This document shows positions 37,401 through 51,600 of a DNA stretch of 64,000 bases, in pieces. A program made the position numbers and the translations under genes. The first letter of the stretch is position 1. Every line of letters begins with the position of its first letter. The notes beneath the pieces are model-generated. The model made no database searches. It saw only the letters and a program-made list of their open reading frames with translations, and was not told the DNA's origin. Location: the NCBI GenBank assembly GCA_023055355.1, contig JALJCS010000022.1, positions 7,115,001 through 7,179,000 on the forward strand. Reading direction: 5' to 3'. This DNA is from Agelaius tricolor (taxonomy: Eukaryota; Chordata; Aves; Passeriformes; Icteridae).

Positions 37401-38801
37401 TCAGGAGGAGACAGTGGAAAAGGGACCTTCTGAGAGATCTAATCCCTCAATGCTGTATGACTTCTTTTGTCTCACCTCAAGTAATTATGCACATCTGCAT
37501 CCTAGGGAAAGATACAAGAGCCAAGGAGGCTGAAGCATTATTTGTGATAACTGTCACTCATAAAAACAATGGCTAACTGGACCTCACTGGACTAGGCCTG
37601 ATTGTCTCTTATCATGTATAAACACATAATTGAGAAACAGTTTTTCATTCCTAATATGGTTAAGGTCAACTTGGAAAGGATGAAAGATTGGGACAGAGAA
37701 AATGGAAGTTTGTTTAGCATAGGCCTCCTGCTATTTATTTGCGTACCATATGCTTCCTAATGCACATTTGCACTGGGTGATTTTATTTGGATAGACAACT
37801 GAAACATCAAGAAAGTAACAACAGTTTTTGCACAGTGAGAGGCTTCTATTGCAGCAGCTTGCCATCCTCTGCAAAGTTCACTTCTCAGCTGAGCAGTTTT
37901 GAGTGCAATACAAAGAGAGAAAGCTGGCACTTAGTTTCATTGTCACAATATTGAAAATCACCACAATTCATAACTATGCTCATTTCCCTTCCTTTAAAGC
38001 AGTTCCACAGCTTCCAATATCAGATTTTAGCTTAGTGTCCTGAAAAATACGTTTATGCAAATACTCTGTCTGCTGGCTGTCAGTAATTGTTTCTGGGCCT
38101 GGCTGCCTACTGCAATTGTACTTAGGTACCATGTCCAAAAGTTCACTATTCCAACCAAGAGGTTATAACTTTTTCCCCATAGAGCAAGGAAGCTCAGATT
38201 TGTGAGAGAAAAGCCAGCAGAGCTGAATATTTGGCTGTTCTGTCCCCTAAGCAGCCCCCTAGTCAGGGACATGTCACCCAAACCTGGCTGCAGCACGGGC
38301 TGTTTGTCCAGCTGTGTGGCAGGGAGCACAGGAGGGAGGAGAAGGGATTATCCAGGGAGCTTTTAGGGATATTGAGGGAAGCTGAGGGCTATGTGAGGGG
38401 CCTTAAAGGTGAGTGTGTAGAGACTTTAGAAGACCTGTGGATTTGAGGAAGGCTTATGAGTGATGAAGCTGTAGGGTTAGGGAAGAATTGAGAAAAAAAA
38501 TCTATTGGCTTATTTTTTCTCTCTCCTGCTTCCACTTCTCTTTGTGAGCTGCAAGAGAGAGATGTTTCTGTAGCTGTGCCTAAGAATGGTGGGACTTTAG
38601 GATAAAGGAATAAAGGGATTTAAATCCCTAGCATTTGTCTTATTCCCACAAGCATTCAGATTTACATTGTACCTACAGAAAATGATATATTCATAGTTTC
38701 CAAGTATGCTTTCAATTTCCTTGAAAACACTTGAAAGCAATATTCACTTGAGCATAACAATGTGTTTATTAAGAAGGAAGTATTTTAAAAGAACTATAGG
38801 T

Positions 38802-38823
38802 TGGTTGTTTTGGGGTTTTTTGT
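38802..38823. repeat. Short T/G-rich tract
   Basis: GGTTGGTTGTTTTGGGGTTT followed by TTTG. A minor instance of the same low-complexity class. Confidence 0.7.
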
Positions 38824-39161
38824 CTGACAAAGGACAAACTAGAGGGAGGCCCTGAAGTGACAGGGAAAGAAGCAAAGCCTTATACAGTAACATAATTAAA
38901 CCATTAACAGATTTTTCTCAGTTATAAATGGATCCATGATTAATTTAATTTTCCTGAAGTGGGGCTCAGGTCTTCAAAAGATGTCAAAGCAGAGCTTTGA
39001 TACGCATTAAACCTACATAAAGAAATACTGCTTTGCAAATGTTTGCCACTCCAGTTTTCAATGCTGCTTGTCAGCTGAAAATTGGCAACACTCACAAAAG
39101 CAGTTGCTAACTCAGCATCTCTGGGATTTCCTAAATTCCCATTTAAGTGATGAACCTGTTG

Positions 39162-39178
39162 TTTTTTTTTTTTTTTTT
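39162..39178. repeat. Poly(T) run of 17
   Basis: Uninterrupted T run with unique-looking sequence on both sides. It could be the reversed tail of an old retroposon, but none is recognised. Confidence 0.9.
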
Positions 39179-40221
39179 CCTTTTCTATATACATGAATAT
39201 GTTTTTCCTTGCATCATGTAGGAAGACTCTGACTGGTACAAAAGAGAACTCTCTGTACTGCTATCTAAGTGCCTTAAGTACAATTTCATAAATGAGGAAT
39301 GTTTGTTCTGAGTGGCTAAGTGAATAAAACTTGGAACTGCTGTGCTGGAAATTGAGTTTGTGATGCCAGCGTTGCCAGAAGTGAACAATGTGCAATCCAA
39401 ACTTTCTGCTTTGTAGGGCAGGAGAAATGAGATCTCTTCAACGTGAAGGGCTGGATGTGGACAGAGCAATCAATAGCAGTCAGTGGCAATGCTGAGAGGA
39501 GAACTCCTGCCCTCTCACTGGAGGACTCCTGTCTTCCAAGCCACAGGGATGGCTCTAACAGCTGCTGTTACTGTTTCCAGAGATGATGTTGTGTCTCTGA
39601 TGAAAAACTATTTAACAGGAGCTTGGAGCATTTTCAGGCTTCAGTTCAACAAAATATTGACAAATATATTTTAGACTCATCATTCTGCAACAAAGCACAA
39701 CGAAGCAGTCCCTGTGTCCCACTGGAATGCACGTTCAGAAGAGCAGCCACTCTACCACCTTAGGGAGAAACAACTTCTATTTGATTGAAATAAACATTCT
39801 TTGCAATAGCAGTGATAATTATGGATACATAATTATCTGATTATATAGGTTGAATTCTATAAATTTCATTCATGTGCACACTTGCATTATGTGACTCAAA
39901 AGATCAGGATGTTTCATAAGTATTTCTGATTCAGATGCATGAAAAATATTACTCTTTCCATCATGATAAAACGGTTTACAGTAATTTGTGTCAAATTACC
40001 TAATATAAAGCAATGCATTTTGCAGGAAGTTAGAAAGCTTTTGAGAAATTTGCATCCATGGGGTAAAATTGGCATTCCCAGAAAAGGTTTATATAATCCT
40101 TCAATGGTGGTGATAAAATTAAGGGATTTTAAAATATTTCTGTGTGAAGATTCACATATTTTTTTCTTTTAGCCAGGACTAGAAATGCAGATTTACTTTA
40201 CTTTCATGTACAGTCCTACTG

Positions 40222-40235
40222 TGTACAGCTGTACA
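40222..40235. repeat. Perfect 14-bp palindrome with central E-box
   Basis: TGTACAGCTGTACA equals its own reverse complement and contains CAGCTG, an E-box core. A palindrome of this size can occur by chance in 64 kb. Confidence 0.7.
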
Positions 40236-43200
40236 GTTTTTCCAAAAGACAAGTCTTAGGACACTTGCACACCCACTGGGATTGCAGGTGCACACAGGAA
40301 GCAGAGTTTCTAGTGTGGTTTCCTCCAAAGATAAATTATTGCACCAAAACTTCTCTGTAGCCAAAGACAGGAGGGGACTGTAGGGGATGAACTTCAAAGC
40401 CAGGCTGCTGTGTTTGACCAATGCAAATGGAATTTTATGTGTCCCCCTCTTTCTACTTTGCCAATTCACTTCTGTTCAGCTCCTACAGAAATTTGTGCAA
40501 CACTTCCATCCAAAGTATTTATTCACAATTGCACCTACAGTGAAAAGTCTTGGGTTTCATACCTGTACCTCTTTTGACCCAGAAATTATTTATGATATAA
40601 ACTTCATTTCAGTTTTGTGGTTTTCACCACTGCTGTAACATTTAATTAAATAGTAATAAGAAAGATCAATACATACTAAGTTCTTTGTAGAAAAATATTG
40701 GGTTTTTTGTATTCTACAGAGTCATTTTTCATATTCAAAATCATTTCACTGTGAAAAAATTGTTATAGATAGGTGCCAACAAAATTCTTGTTAATCTTCC
40801 CTTTTAGATAAAAGCATAAAAAGAGATCTTTATTTTAAATCAGTTTTATAGGAGGTTTGAGCATATGCCTAATAAAATTCTTCCTGGATTGCTATCCTAT
40901 ACGCTTAGCTTCAGATTGCAAGGAATGTGTCCTGAAGTTATAAACCCTCTGAAACAGAGAAATAAAAGGATATCTAACAGATCATTAAGTACAGGGTACT
41001 ATCAAGCATAGCTTTAATGTCACAGAGATCTTGCCTTTCACAAAGTTTCAGTGCACTGTGATATGAGTTTTAAGTGTGGTAGTCAAGTGTTTGTAACACA
41101 TGTATGGTCAGACTTAAACAAAAGAAAAATCTTGGGGATTTTTTCACCCCTACTTTGAGTGAAATACAACCCTAAAGTGCAAGAAATAGATCTTGAAAAT
41201 CAGCATTGCATCTTTATTCAATGTAAAAGCTAAAAATTGAAATGAAGAAATACTCAGAAAGATACTGTTAAGTATTTAAATTAACATGTTGAATTTTTGA
41301 GAACTCTCAGAAGAAAAAAGACTGGTTTTTGCTATAAAAGAGAGCTGAATTAATTTCTGATCCATAATCCTCTCTGAAGATCTCTTGAGTGGAAGAAGCA
41401 CTCAGAAATGAAAACCAAGAACACACAATACTAACTGCAGCTTTCCAGTGAACCTCAGGTCACCTGTCACCTCTGTCAAACTCCATTTTCCACTGCACTG
41501 AAGTGAGTAAAACAAGTGGTCACCATAAAAATGCCTTTAATATGGCAGTTTCAAGTGTCATTAACCTCTGTTCCATCTGCTTAAGGAGAATGTGGCCATC
41601 TAATTGCTAAGAATGTTGTTACACTCAGAGCAGTCAAGCATGTAGATTTATCATATAGAGTCTGAAAAAAAACAGTTCTCTTGATGTTCTACTGCTGTTT
41701 GTTGAATTTGTATGAATTCACTCAACAAGTGAATTGAATATTCCTCATTTAGGGTTTAATTCATATGGAAAAGATGAATAAGCAATGGAAAATCAGGGGG
41801 TTTAACAGTCTCGTTTTTTGGCTCTTGTTGACTCAGGGTTCAATTTTTCTATAGGAACTTTTAAACCATAAGACTCAAAGCCTTTCAAGCATTAGTAGGT
41901 ATCATATTTTTTAACAGATGAAGACAGAGATGTGATATCCAGTAATTTGGAGTAAAGATCAGAGGGTTACCTGCTTACTGTTTCCATATCTCTGTACTCA
42001 CATTTTTACCTCTTATCCTCCTCCATTCTTCTACTGTTCTGCTCTTCACTTCTTTCCACCTTAATCTACCCCTGTTTGTTCAACTTGTTGGATCCTGAAC
42101 ACTTTTGAAAAGCCTGTGTTGGGAATTTTAAGTTTAGCATTAAGAACTTAAAGAAAATTAAAGGTCTTGGAAAAGATTCAGGACTGACTTTGTCAGCTAC
42201 CTCTAATGTACACTTGATTTATTTGTCTCTCTGTTACTTTATTATTAATTCTCTCCTAACTCAATTTGCTAAGGAATAAGGAAGGTTTAGTAAAAAATGG
42301 GAAAAGGAAAGAAAAACCCATGAAATTCTATGGATTTTCAGGGAACTTAAGATGAAGGATTCCTAATAAATATCCCTTTAGACATTGCTTTTGCTGAAGA
42401 CATTAAATGAACCATCCCATTTCTTTCCCTGCATCCAGATCAAAATTATAAATAGCTATAAGTAAAAATACCTCATGCCCCAAATAGTATGAAATGTGCT
42501 ATAAACATATTCTGGTCTGCCTGTTGGAAATGTTCATAAGTTAATAAAATTGAACTGATTTTCTTCAAAGGTGAGATGTTTCGACATTCTTGGCAAGGTC
42601 AGTAAGTCAGATTGGAGTTTCAAGCGTTTAACTTCAGCTTCTTTGAGTAGAGAACCAAAAAGCAGAATTGCAATTTTCAGGAAATTAATCTCCTTTTAAA
42701 TACCTAATAATCAAAGGAACAGCCTAGGCAGTTAAATTATTTTTCTTTTTTTTTACTGCACACATTCATAAAATAGAAGAAAAGGTATCCCAGAAGAATT
42801 TTTTTTTAGAAAGTTCTGAGTAAAATCTATGAAGAGTCTAATGTAATGATTTGGCAGAATTTTTAGTATAATATAAATTACACAAAAACATTTGAGACTA
42901 AACATTTTAAAATCAAAATATTTAAAAGCAATACATCTAATAATATAATAGAATTAGCTGATACTATTAAACCAAGCTCTTCCTTATTCTGCAAAAATCA
43001 GTTACAGCAGCGACGTACCCATAATTGTTTTAACTTCTGAATAATTTTTTTGTAACTGTATCTCCATGCTAACCAAAATGCATTTAGGAAAAAAAAAAAA
43101 TTAAAAAGCATAAATAGAAGCCTTTGGAATGCTCATTTCTCACTTCATAATGATTAAAAATTAGGGTTGTTCCAGCATGCTGGTTTATTGCATAGCTGCA

Positions 43201-45578
43201 TTAAAAACTTATGTTTCTGGAATTAAACTATGGTTTAGTCATTGTTTTTAGAAATAAATATTCTTTTTTTTTTATGAGGGAAAATCTCTATATTTTATCA
43301 TGCAAGTAAAGCAGCAGCTTTTAAGAGAGCACTGAGTTCAACAGATGTGTGTAGCACACACCTGATTGGCTGTGAGAGAAATTGTAATGTCTGAGATTTT
43401 AAAGTTATTTTGGAAAATATGAAAATATTTCTTTGGGTGAAGTGTACTTCTGTTGAGCTACAAAAGAGTAGATGTCTGTACATCTCAGAGCATTTATATT
43501 TGAACAGAGTGATTGAACTTACAGAACTGTAAACTTTGAATTAAATACAGCCTCATCAAAATAATTAAAGAGGAATTGTAAGCTGAAGTGAGCAGTGGTG
43601 GGAAGATGCAGTTCTCCTTTGTGTACTTGTCATATATATGAGATGCAGTACTTGAATGTAATTTTCTCATTTTGAAATGAATATCTAATTAAATTACTTC
43701 AGAAATACTTATGGTTAATGAGAAAACTCAATTTGCCAAAAGTGTACTCTTGGAATACTTTTTGTGACATTCCAAGCTTGAATCTCATATGCAAGTATTA
43801 TGCAAACATTATTGCTTGGCAAGTGACCTTTACCATGGTTTGTTTTTTAATTGAGCAAGGTTATTGAATTTTCTAGATTTTTAGGGGGTTGTTGGTTTTT
43901 GTAGCAGTGGTTTCTATGACGATGTTACACAGAAGACATGAAGACTAATTGCTGACAGTAAAAGCATCTGCAATTGTAACTGGTGCTTCTCTGCATTTTA
44001 AAATGTCAGGAAATGAGACATTTAAAAAAATTTTTAAAAATTTATTCATTAGCATTTCCTGAAATATGTTTGCTGTGGATGGCAGCTCATCTTTTCCAGT
44101 AAATGTGAGAACTGTGATTGTGTCCAGCTTTTCTTTTCCAGCTGTCACTAGCAGAGTGTCATAATATTTAGAGATACACTCTATACCTGTCAGAGTTTGT
44201 TACAGTTCAGTGATGCATGATGAAGTGTGAGGGACACAGTCTTCCTACACTACTCACAGTATAAATGCAGTGATGATACTTCACAATGACTCCTTGCTCA
44301 AGGTCAGGACAAAGAAACTCATCTGTGGTGCTCAAAAACTCACTTATCAATTGCTGAGCTCTAGAACTCAGGGCCAATTTCTTTAATATGCCTATAAATT
44401 GATGAAAAGATTTCTGGGTGTTTATGAGAAATGCAACAAACTTTTGTAACAAGTGCAATTCTTCCATGGAAATTCTTTCAAAATGAACTGATTTAATCAT
44501 CTGAAATTATTTCCTTGCTCAAATCCTTTGAAATGAAATACGATAGCATTAAGCTTTTGCTATTTTACCTGAGGATTAGTCCTGCTGGTATTTGAAGATA
44601 TAACTGAAAAGGTACCTCTGACTAATACTTATTCTGGTAATTTTTATAACACCTTGAAAAAAAATTAAAACTTGCTAGCTAAGGGATTATTATAAGCATA
44701 TAAGAATAATATACACCTAACTCATTAGCCTTATTCTTCTGTTTTGCTAAAATACGCAATTTTCAGGCTTTTACACCTCAGGTGCTCTTAGCTTATTTTG
44801 TGAATGCCATTTAAATGCATGCTAGTGGGAGTTATTCCATTAGAATATTTGCATGTGCTACTTTTCCAGTTGCTAATTATCTAATAAAATATACTTGCTA
44901 ATTTACAGATGTTCTGTTGCTGCACTATTGTCCTGAACCTTTCTTTCTCCCACACTGCTCCCTTGAAATTATAGGGCCATAAAGGAGATATGACTAATTG
45001 CATTACTAATGGCATATTGGGATGTTTAGATCCTTCAAAAGGCTTCTTTTTAGGTATTTCTTTCATCCAAACAAATACATAAAACTATCTCAATTTTATG
45101 CTAAAGATCTACAACTCAGCAAACTTGAGAAACATTTTCTTTTTTAAAAAAATGCTGTTCAAATCACACAATAGAATAATTCCTTCACACAGAACAGTTT
45201 CAAGAAGAAAGGAGTTTTGAAAATCTGAAAGTTGTTACCGAAAAAATACCTTTAAATGACAATAAAAGTGAAGAAGTTTTGTACATTTTCTGAAGAGTAC
45301 ACACCTTGGACAAGCTGTTCCACCAAGCTCCGGGGTAATAACTCTCCAAACCTGCAAATGAATCAGTGTGGCAGGTGCCCTGGTTCAACTAGGCTGAGGT
45401 GGCTGAGATCCTCTGAGTAGACTTTCTACTATTGTGCATCCTACTCAATTCCAAGTGTTAAAACTCATGGCATTTCTTGGGGGAATGAGGGGGTGTGACT
45501 CTCCTGATAGCTTTAGTCATCATCTGTCTCCTGTCTTGCATTGCAAGGTTTGAGAGGAAGACATCCTGTTATTCTCAC

Positions 45579-45650
45579 TGTTTTGGGGTTTTTGTTTGTG
45601 GTTTTTTGGCTGTGTGGTTTTGGGATTTGTTTGTTTGTTGGTTTTTTTAA
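45579..45650. repeat. T/G-rich low-complexity tract
   Basis: About 70 bp almost purely T and G: CTGTTTTGGGGTTTTTGTTT, GTGGTTTTTTGGCTGTGTGG, then TTTGTTTGTTTGTTGG. It has the opposite strand composition to the 17.2 kb tract. Confidence 0.88.
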
Positions 45651-48600
45651 CTATACTGAGTATAAAAGAGGAGAAGTGAGGCCAGACTGAAACATGCTGT
45701 ATAGTCTAGTACATCTGCTGGTTTAAAAAGAGCTGACCTGAGATTCATAAAGCCAGCAGCCACTTTGGTCAGTTTGTTTTCTGGGCACTCACATAGGACA
45801 GGAACAGGGAAATGTGCCCTTACTTGCTCCAGGTTTTGACTTCTCTTATATCACTTTAACCTCCAGGGCAATGATGTGTAGGGGACCAGAACTTCAGTTT
45901 CTAGCAAGGCTCCCTTCACAGATTTGAGTGAAAAAATAATATCCATTTCTTTCTTATGTAACAGAAGGAAGCGTTGGTGCCATCAAAAGGCCTTGTGAAA
46001 AGGTCATTAAACAGAGTGATTTTGGTGTACTTTTGCTTTTGGCTGTAATGTAGGTTAGTTCACCTACACATCAGTTGATATTGCTCTCAGAAGTTTCTGA
46101 ATAACTTTAAAATATGCTACTGAAATTACAAAAATTGGTTTCAGGTATACATTTTGCTGAAGAACTAAGAACTGCTTTAAGCCCTTAAAACTTTACCCTT
46201 ATCCTCAGCATTAGTCTTGTTTGTTGAAAAGCAGCCCAATGTCCATTACTTATTTTGCTTTTTAACATTAAGAAAAACCTAAAGAGCTACAAAGATGTGT
46301 AATATTAGGTCTAAAACTTAAATTCCTACAGTAAAGCACTCAATAATTTAGAGAATGCATCCATAGCATATGTTCTTAAAAATTTTGTAACAGTCCAACA
46401 GTCAAGTTATCATGTCTGCTCCTTTCCTTAAATATTTATCTGAAATATCTTTGGCTGGATAATTGTAAAGGGATCAACAGAAGAGAGACAAGAATTTGTC
46501 TGAGGTTTGAAAAAGTGCTTATAAGAGGCTGAAGATCTCAATGTAGTTAACAGAATGAAGGTTAAGGTGAGCTGGTTAAAGTTTATCTCATCTTTAGATA
46601 GAAAATTGCTAGCTCTAAGTTGAGTTCTTTAATGTAGCAGGAAACGGTATAGCAAGATCCTATAATGAGAAATGGAATTTCTCAAAGGTTTTCAGGGTTT
46701 CTCTCTCACTAAATAAATGTTGTGTGGTTGATGCATAAACTACTGGGGGCAATCCTTTAAGGTGTGTTACGGATCAAGTCAAACTGGATCATCCTAATGG
46801 CTCCTTGGTGGGCCATTGGTTTGGTCCTTCTCTAGGCATTGAAATGTCACCTCCTCCAAAAGTGTGCATCATTCTTCTTTTATGCACATACCCATCTATT
46901 CTTGCATTTTCTTAGTGTATGAGATCTGATGTGTCTGATCATGAGGTAGGACAGCAGCTGACAGGTCTCTATTACAGTTGTCATAGCTTACTTGAAAATA
47001 ATTGCTAGTGCAAATAACTACAATAAGTTTGTATAGCTTCTATTATGTCTCTAATCAGTACAGGCAGGGGTTTTTTTCTGTTTTTCTGCCTTATTGTACC
47101 ACATTATAACCTATTTTGCTTCAAATATCACAGACCTTTGCAGTCCCATAGCTAAGGAAAATACTGAAATGTATTTTAACAGTAGGTTGTCATTAGTTTG
47201 AGTTGGTCTCCTTCCATGAGTGAGCTGTGTATTGGCTGCCAGGTTGTGTGTGGAACAATTTCATTTTCACTGGTGTAGCAAAAACCCTGTCATGCCATGA
47301 CAATTACTGAGACCTATATCCCATAAAACGTACTTCAATTTTTTTCTCCTTCTGCACTGTTTAGGAACAACTTAGACCCCTTCAGCACTTGGAGATTTAC
47401 ACTGAAATTATTGCCACCAAATTGTTCTTTTAAGCATAGATTGCAAATCTTTTAAAGCATTTATTTGAATTTGTGTCATATGCTGCAATTAACTTGCCAT
47501 TACTTGCAGCTGCCCTTTCCAGTGAAAAGATTAGAAGATAGGAATTTATAATCAGGGAACCTCAACACAGCTGTCAGAAAAGACTTGGGATCAGTACAAG
47601 TGGTCTCAAGGGACAACTTGAAAGGCAGATTTGAACTGTGAACTTCTGTGTCAGAATTTTGATTGCCAAGGACCCTTCTAGGTCACACAACAAGGATAAT
47701 GAGAACTACAGTCTTAAATGCTCTTGGACAAAAGTTTATTATAACTACACAGAGAAATAGCCCAAATATGTCACAGTAGATTCATGGTTATTACCGAAAC
47801 AATGCATTAATGTTGGCAGTCACTTGAAATATGGTATGTATATAATAGTTTCATTTAGTATCACTTAAAGGTCTCTATTGCAAAGAGGCATGACCTGTCA
47901 CTGATGTATGCTGCTATAACAAAATATGAGAGTTATACCTTTCCTTTGACAAATTTCAGATTACTCATCTACTGCACAAAATGAGAGGAATGTAGGAGAA
48001 GTTATAAAGAATTTAATTTGGCTTTGTGCTGTGTGTTTCTTGTTTTAGAAATTTAGGTGATTTTCCCCAAAATAAAGAATATCAGGAGATTAGGTATTGT
48101 TCTTATAATAATTTAGAAAAACAACCCTTTGTTCATAATGAAAAGGGAAAGTAGCTTTTAAGTTCCTTGGGTTGTAACCTGTTCTTTTGTGATGGCTGAA
48201 GATACTTTATTTGAAATACCATTCCCAGATGTAGTTCATTCTGAGATTCATCATTCAGAAATGTTGTATGCCAAAATAAATATATAATAAGAGAGTGTCT
48301 GTCTCTGCCATAGAAATGACAGAAACTAAAAGAAATTATGACTTTTCTGAAGGAAAGTAAAAGTTGTATTCTCTAGTCTCTGTCTGCTGTTACCTTTGGA
48401 AAGAATCAATGTTTGTGTTGCTGTCAAGGTGTTGTGATGGTTTTCATGCTGACTTGCATGTCATGCCGTGGTGGTTGGGAAGACAGTGAATGTCACCAGC
48501 TTTCAACAGGAATATGGAAAACAAGATTACTGCTTCCATATAGTGCAGTAAATAACTTTGCTACAGCAGCTGATGATAGGGAGATTGTGTGTTTGTGTTT

Positions 48601-51600
48601 TACCATAAACTCTGATACCTCTGAGGTGACAGCGGTGATTTCAAGAATTCTATTTCTGCAATTTTTAAAACTGCAGAAATGGAATAAGCAAAGACTGTGG
48701 AAGTTCTGGGAAAAAAAAACCCAAACAACTAAAAATCTTGCTTTACGCTTAAAAGAGCAGCTGCAGTTTGTTCTGATAGTGAAATCTATCAAGTTTGAGA
48801 TTTTATTTCTAAAATGTGTTCAGAAGTGTAGCCCTATTGAGGAGACCGTATTGACTGTGTAATTCAGGATGCAACAAAACAATGAAAGAAGAGTTTAATA
48901 AGGTGGAACTGATTGGGTTGGACATTCGTATACCTCTGTGAGTATTGTTTAATTGTCCATGAGATTGAGTTGTTAAATAACCAGACTAATACAAACTGAA
49001 TAACACAAGAAAGAGAACTAATATGAGATCACAAAAATAATTTCGTTTCTAATATATAGTTCTTAATTATACTGTTCTACACTCAATGCTGTATGCTTGA
49101 AAGCTTACAGTTCACATCTGTGTTGAAGGAAGCAAAATAAATGTTGTTTGTCAATACCTTAAATTTCACTCAGGTACATCCAATATGTGCTTGAATTTTA
49201 AGACACGGAGCAGTTAAAAGATTGCTTGGCTGACGCTATAGGTATGCCTGGTAGGTATAATAGAGAAAAGTTTAGGTTGAATTTTTGATTTTATTTTACA
49301 AATACGGAGTGAGCAGCTGACTGAGAATTGGATGACCACATCAGGAATGCTCACAGTATTGATTCTTCATTTAAGAAGGATTGTCTGTCTTTCAGATGTA
49401 AATGTACCTGTTCTTTCTGGTCCAGCTGTGCCAGTGGAAAGGTTATAATCCTGTTTCTAAGCCCAGCTGCTCCTCATGCCTCTGCTGGGGTTACCCTGCT
49501 CCCAGCTGTGCTGAGTGGGTTGCCAGGGCTCACTTAGCCCATTTCAATCAGAATCACTAGGGCTTTCAAAGCACTGTTTAAGTAAGTGAGGCTAAGGTGG
49601 GGCTAATTGTTTTTGGTGAAGAGGGATTAGTTGGCTTTCACCATGTCTGGAAAAAGTAAGTGGCTACTACCTTTAACTTGTCGTTACTTGTTTATTCCAC
49701 CCAACTTAGTGACTCCTCAAGATGACCCTGGGCAGCAGCTGGTTAATGTGATGAGGGGAGACTTCTTTAAACTATATTGGCTCTGACCAACTTCACATAT
49801 CCCCATGAGAAGTTTGATAGCTACAAGGGTGTTCTGCAAAACCTTTGTGCAATGGTGTTCACATGGTCTGGGAAGGCGCTGGGCATAGTGGTGGTTGTTG
49901 TTCATCTGCAAGTTTGGACAGTAAGTGGGGGAAAGAAAATCATTCTTGGTTTGCTTCATTTATCTTGTTTCCAAGGTGGCTTCTGTGCTTTCTGCAGTCA
50001 GAATTTTCCTAAAGACCCTTTTCTCTTAGGAAGTCTATGTAACTTTGTGAATTTTGTATTTTGTAATTTAGGCTGTATTAGGGGCAAACTGTTGGATGGT
50101 TGTGAGAAAAATGGCTAAAAAGTAGTTCACTAGGAAGCATTTTTGTAGTGGTTGGTCCTTGGCTGAATAGTGAAGGGAAGCAAGTATAAAAGATAATGAA
50201 CTTCACCTGAATAGCGCCTGAGCATTAAAAAAATGTCCCTCTGGGAACAATGTTGACTAAATTTTAGAAACAGATTTCTAAATAGCTGATTTGATGAAAT
50301 GTTCTCTACTTCTGTGTTTTGTAGTGAGCTAGGTGTGATACTTGGAGGACCTACACAGTATTCTGGATTTATGAGAATTGATGTGGGATGTCTTCTGTAA
50401 GAGTGACTTATTTCATGTGAATTTACACTCACAAGTTTCTTCACAAGTGTCCCTTTCTAGGCTAGCATACACTAAAAGTAATTTAATTTGTTAATCATGA
50501 AAACAGCTGTTTCATCAATTCACCATATTTTGAATTCTACCAGCATTAACAAGCAATGAAAATGCTTTCCAAGTAGAAACTCTGCAGGATTCTAAGTTAA
50601 CAGAAAGACATTTATGGTTTACATCAAGGAGGATCTGAATCATTGTCATTAGCATTTTACCAATGCACTGTATAAGATGAATAGGTTCTTAGATTTACCA
50701 GAGAGCTCTGGATGTGTTGGCACTGATGTTTGTGGGAATGAAAAGTCAGAATGAGTTGGAATTAAATATCTGTGGTGCACGAGTCAGATTAATCATGTGA
50801 GTTTACTTTGACAAAATATGAGATGCTGGGGAAAAAATTTTACTTTGAGGAGTTTGTTCTCTCTGCCCTCTTTGGGACTGTTGGATGTGATGGGCTGTAA
50901 TCACTCTGAAACCTCAGGATACATTTGAATTGAATTACATTGCAAAGCTATAAAATTCATAGCATTACAAATAATTATTTAAAATTCAGTAAATTTAGAT
51001 GAAATGACAGCAGCTCTTCAGCTGTTAGAATGAGTTCATTAAGTTATCAAAATCAGGCATATGTGTTTTGCATAAATCAGGTAAAACTTTAAATTCAAAA
51101 ATGTTAATATAATTTTTCTGACAGAAAAGTATTATAGAGTATAAGTAAGGACATTCATAATAAAATGTGGTATTCAAGAAGGCCCTTTATGGGACAGATT
51201 TTTTTTCCCTCTTCCCCACCCTTAGACACTATCACACGTTTCCAGTTTTTCCCTACCTGTTTGTTGGTGTTGATTCTGCCTCTGGCTGAGAGAGGGCAAA
51301 ATATTCTCATATACCAGGAGAGTGAGTTACAAGCTGCACTGAATTTACTCTCCAAGAGAATGCTTCCCTCATACTTCTCTTGGCAACCATTAACAGCCAC
51401 ACTTTAAAATGCTGCCAGGGCTCCAGAGGATCCTTGATATCGATCTTATCTGAGGGAAACGTCTGCTACCGTGGTCTTGATCTTCCTCAAGTGCTGTGCA
51501 CTCCAAAAGTGCAAATTTTGCTCTGCCTTGTGACATGTAGTTTTAGTAGAAGCAAAGAAAATCAGGATCTCTTAGTAAGGGAATATTACTGCAGTATAGT

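Larger units (their letters stand above)
34486..45578. other. Intron, nothing recognised apart from simple repeats
   Basis: No CR1 text is visible. It contains an octamer ATGCAAAT at 37196-37203, the poly(T) run at 39162 and a 14-bp palindrome at 40222. The open frames are short and unsupported. Confidence 0.5.

Noticed and set aside
48413..48862. 149-codon + strand open frame
   Set aside because: It has no recognisable domain, no exon borders in phase and no neighbouring coding. A frame of this length is expected by chance in 64 kb.
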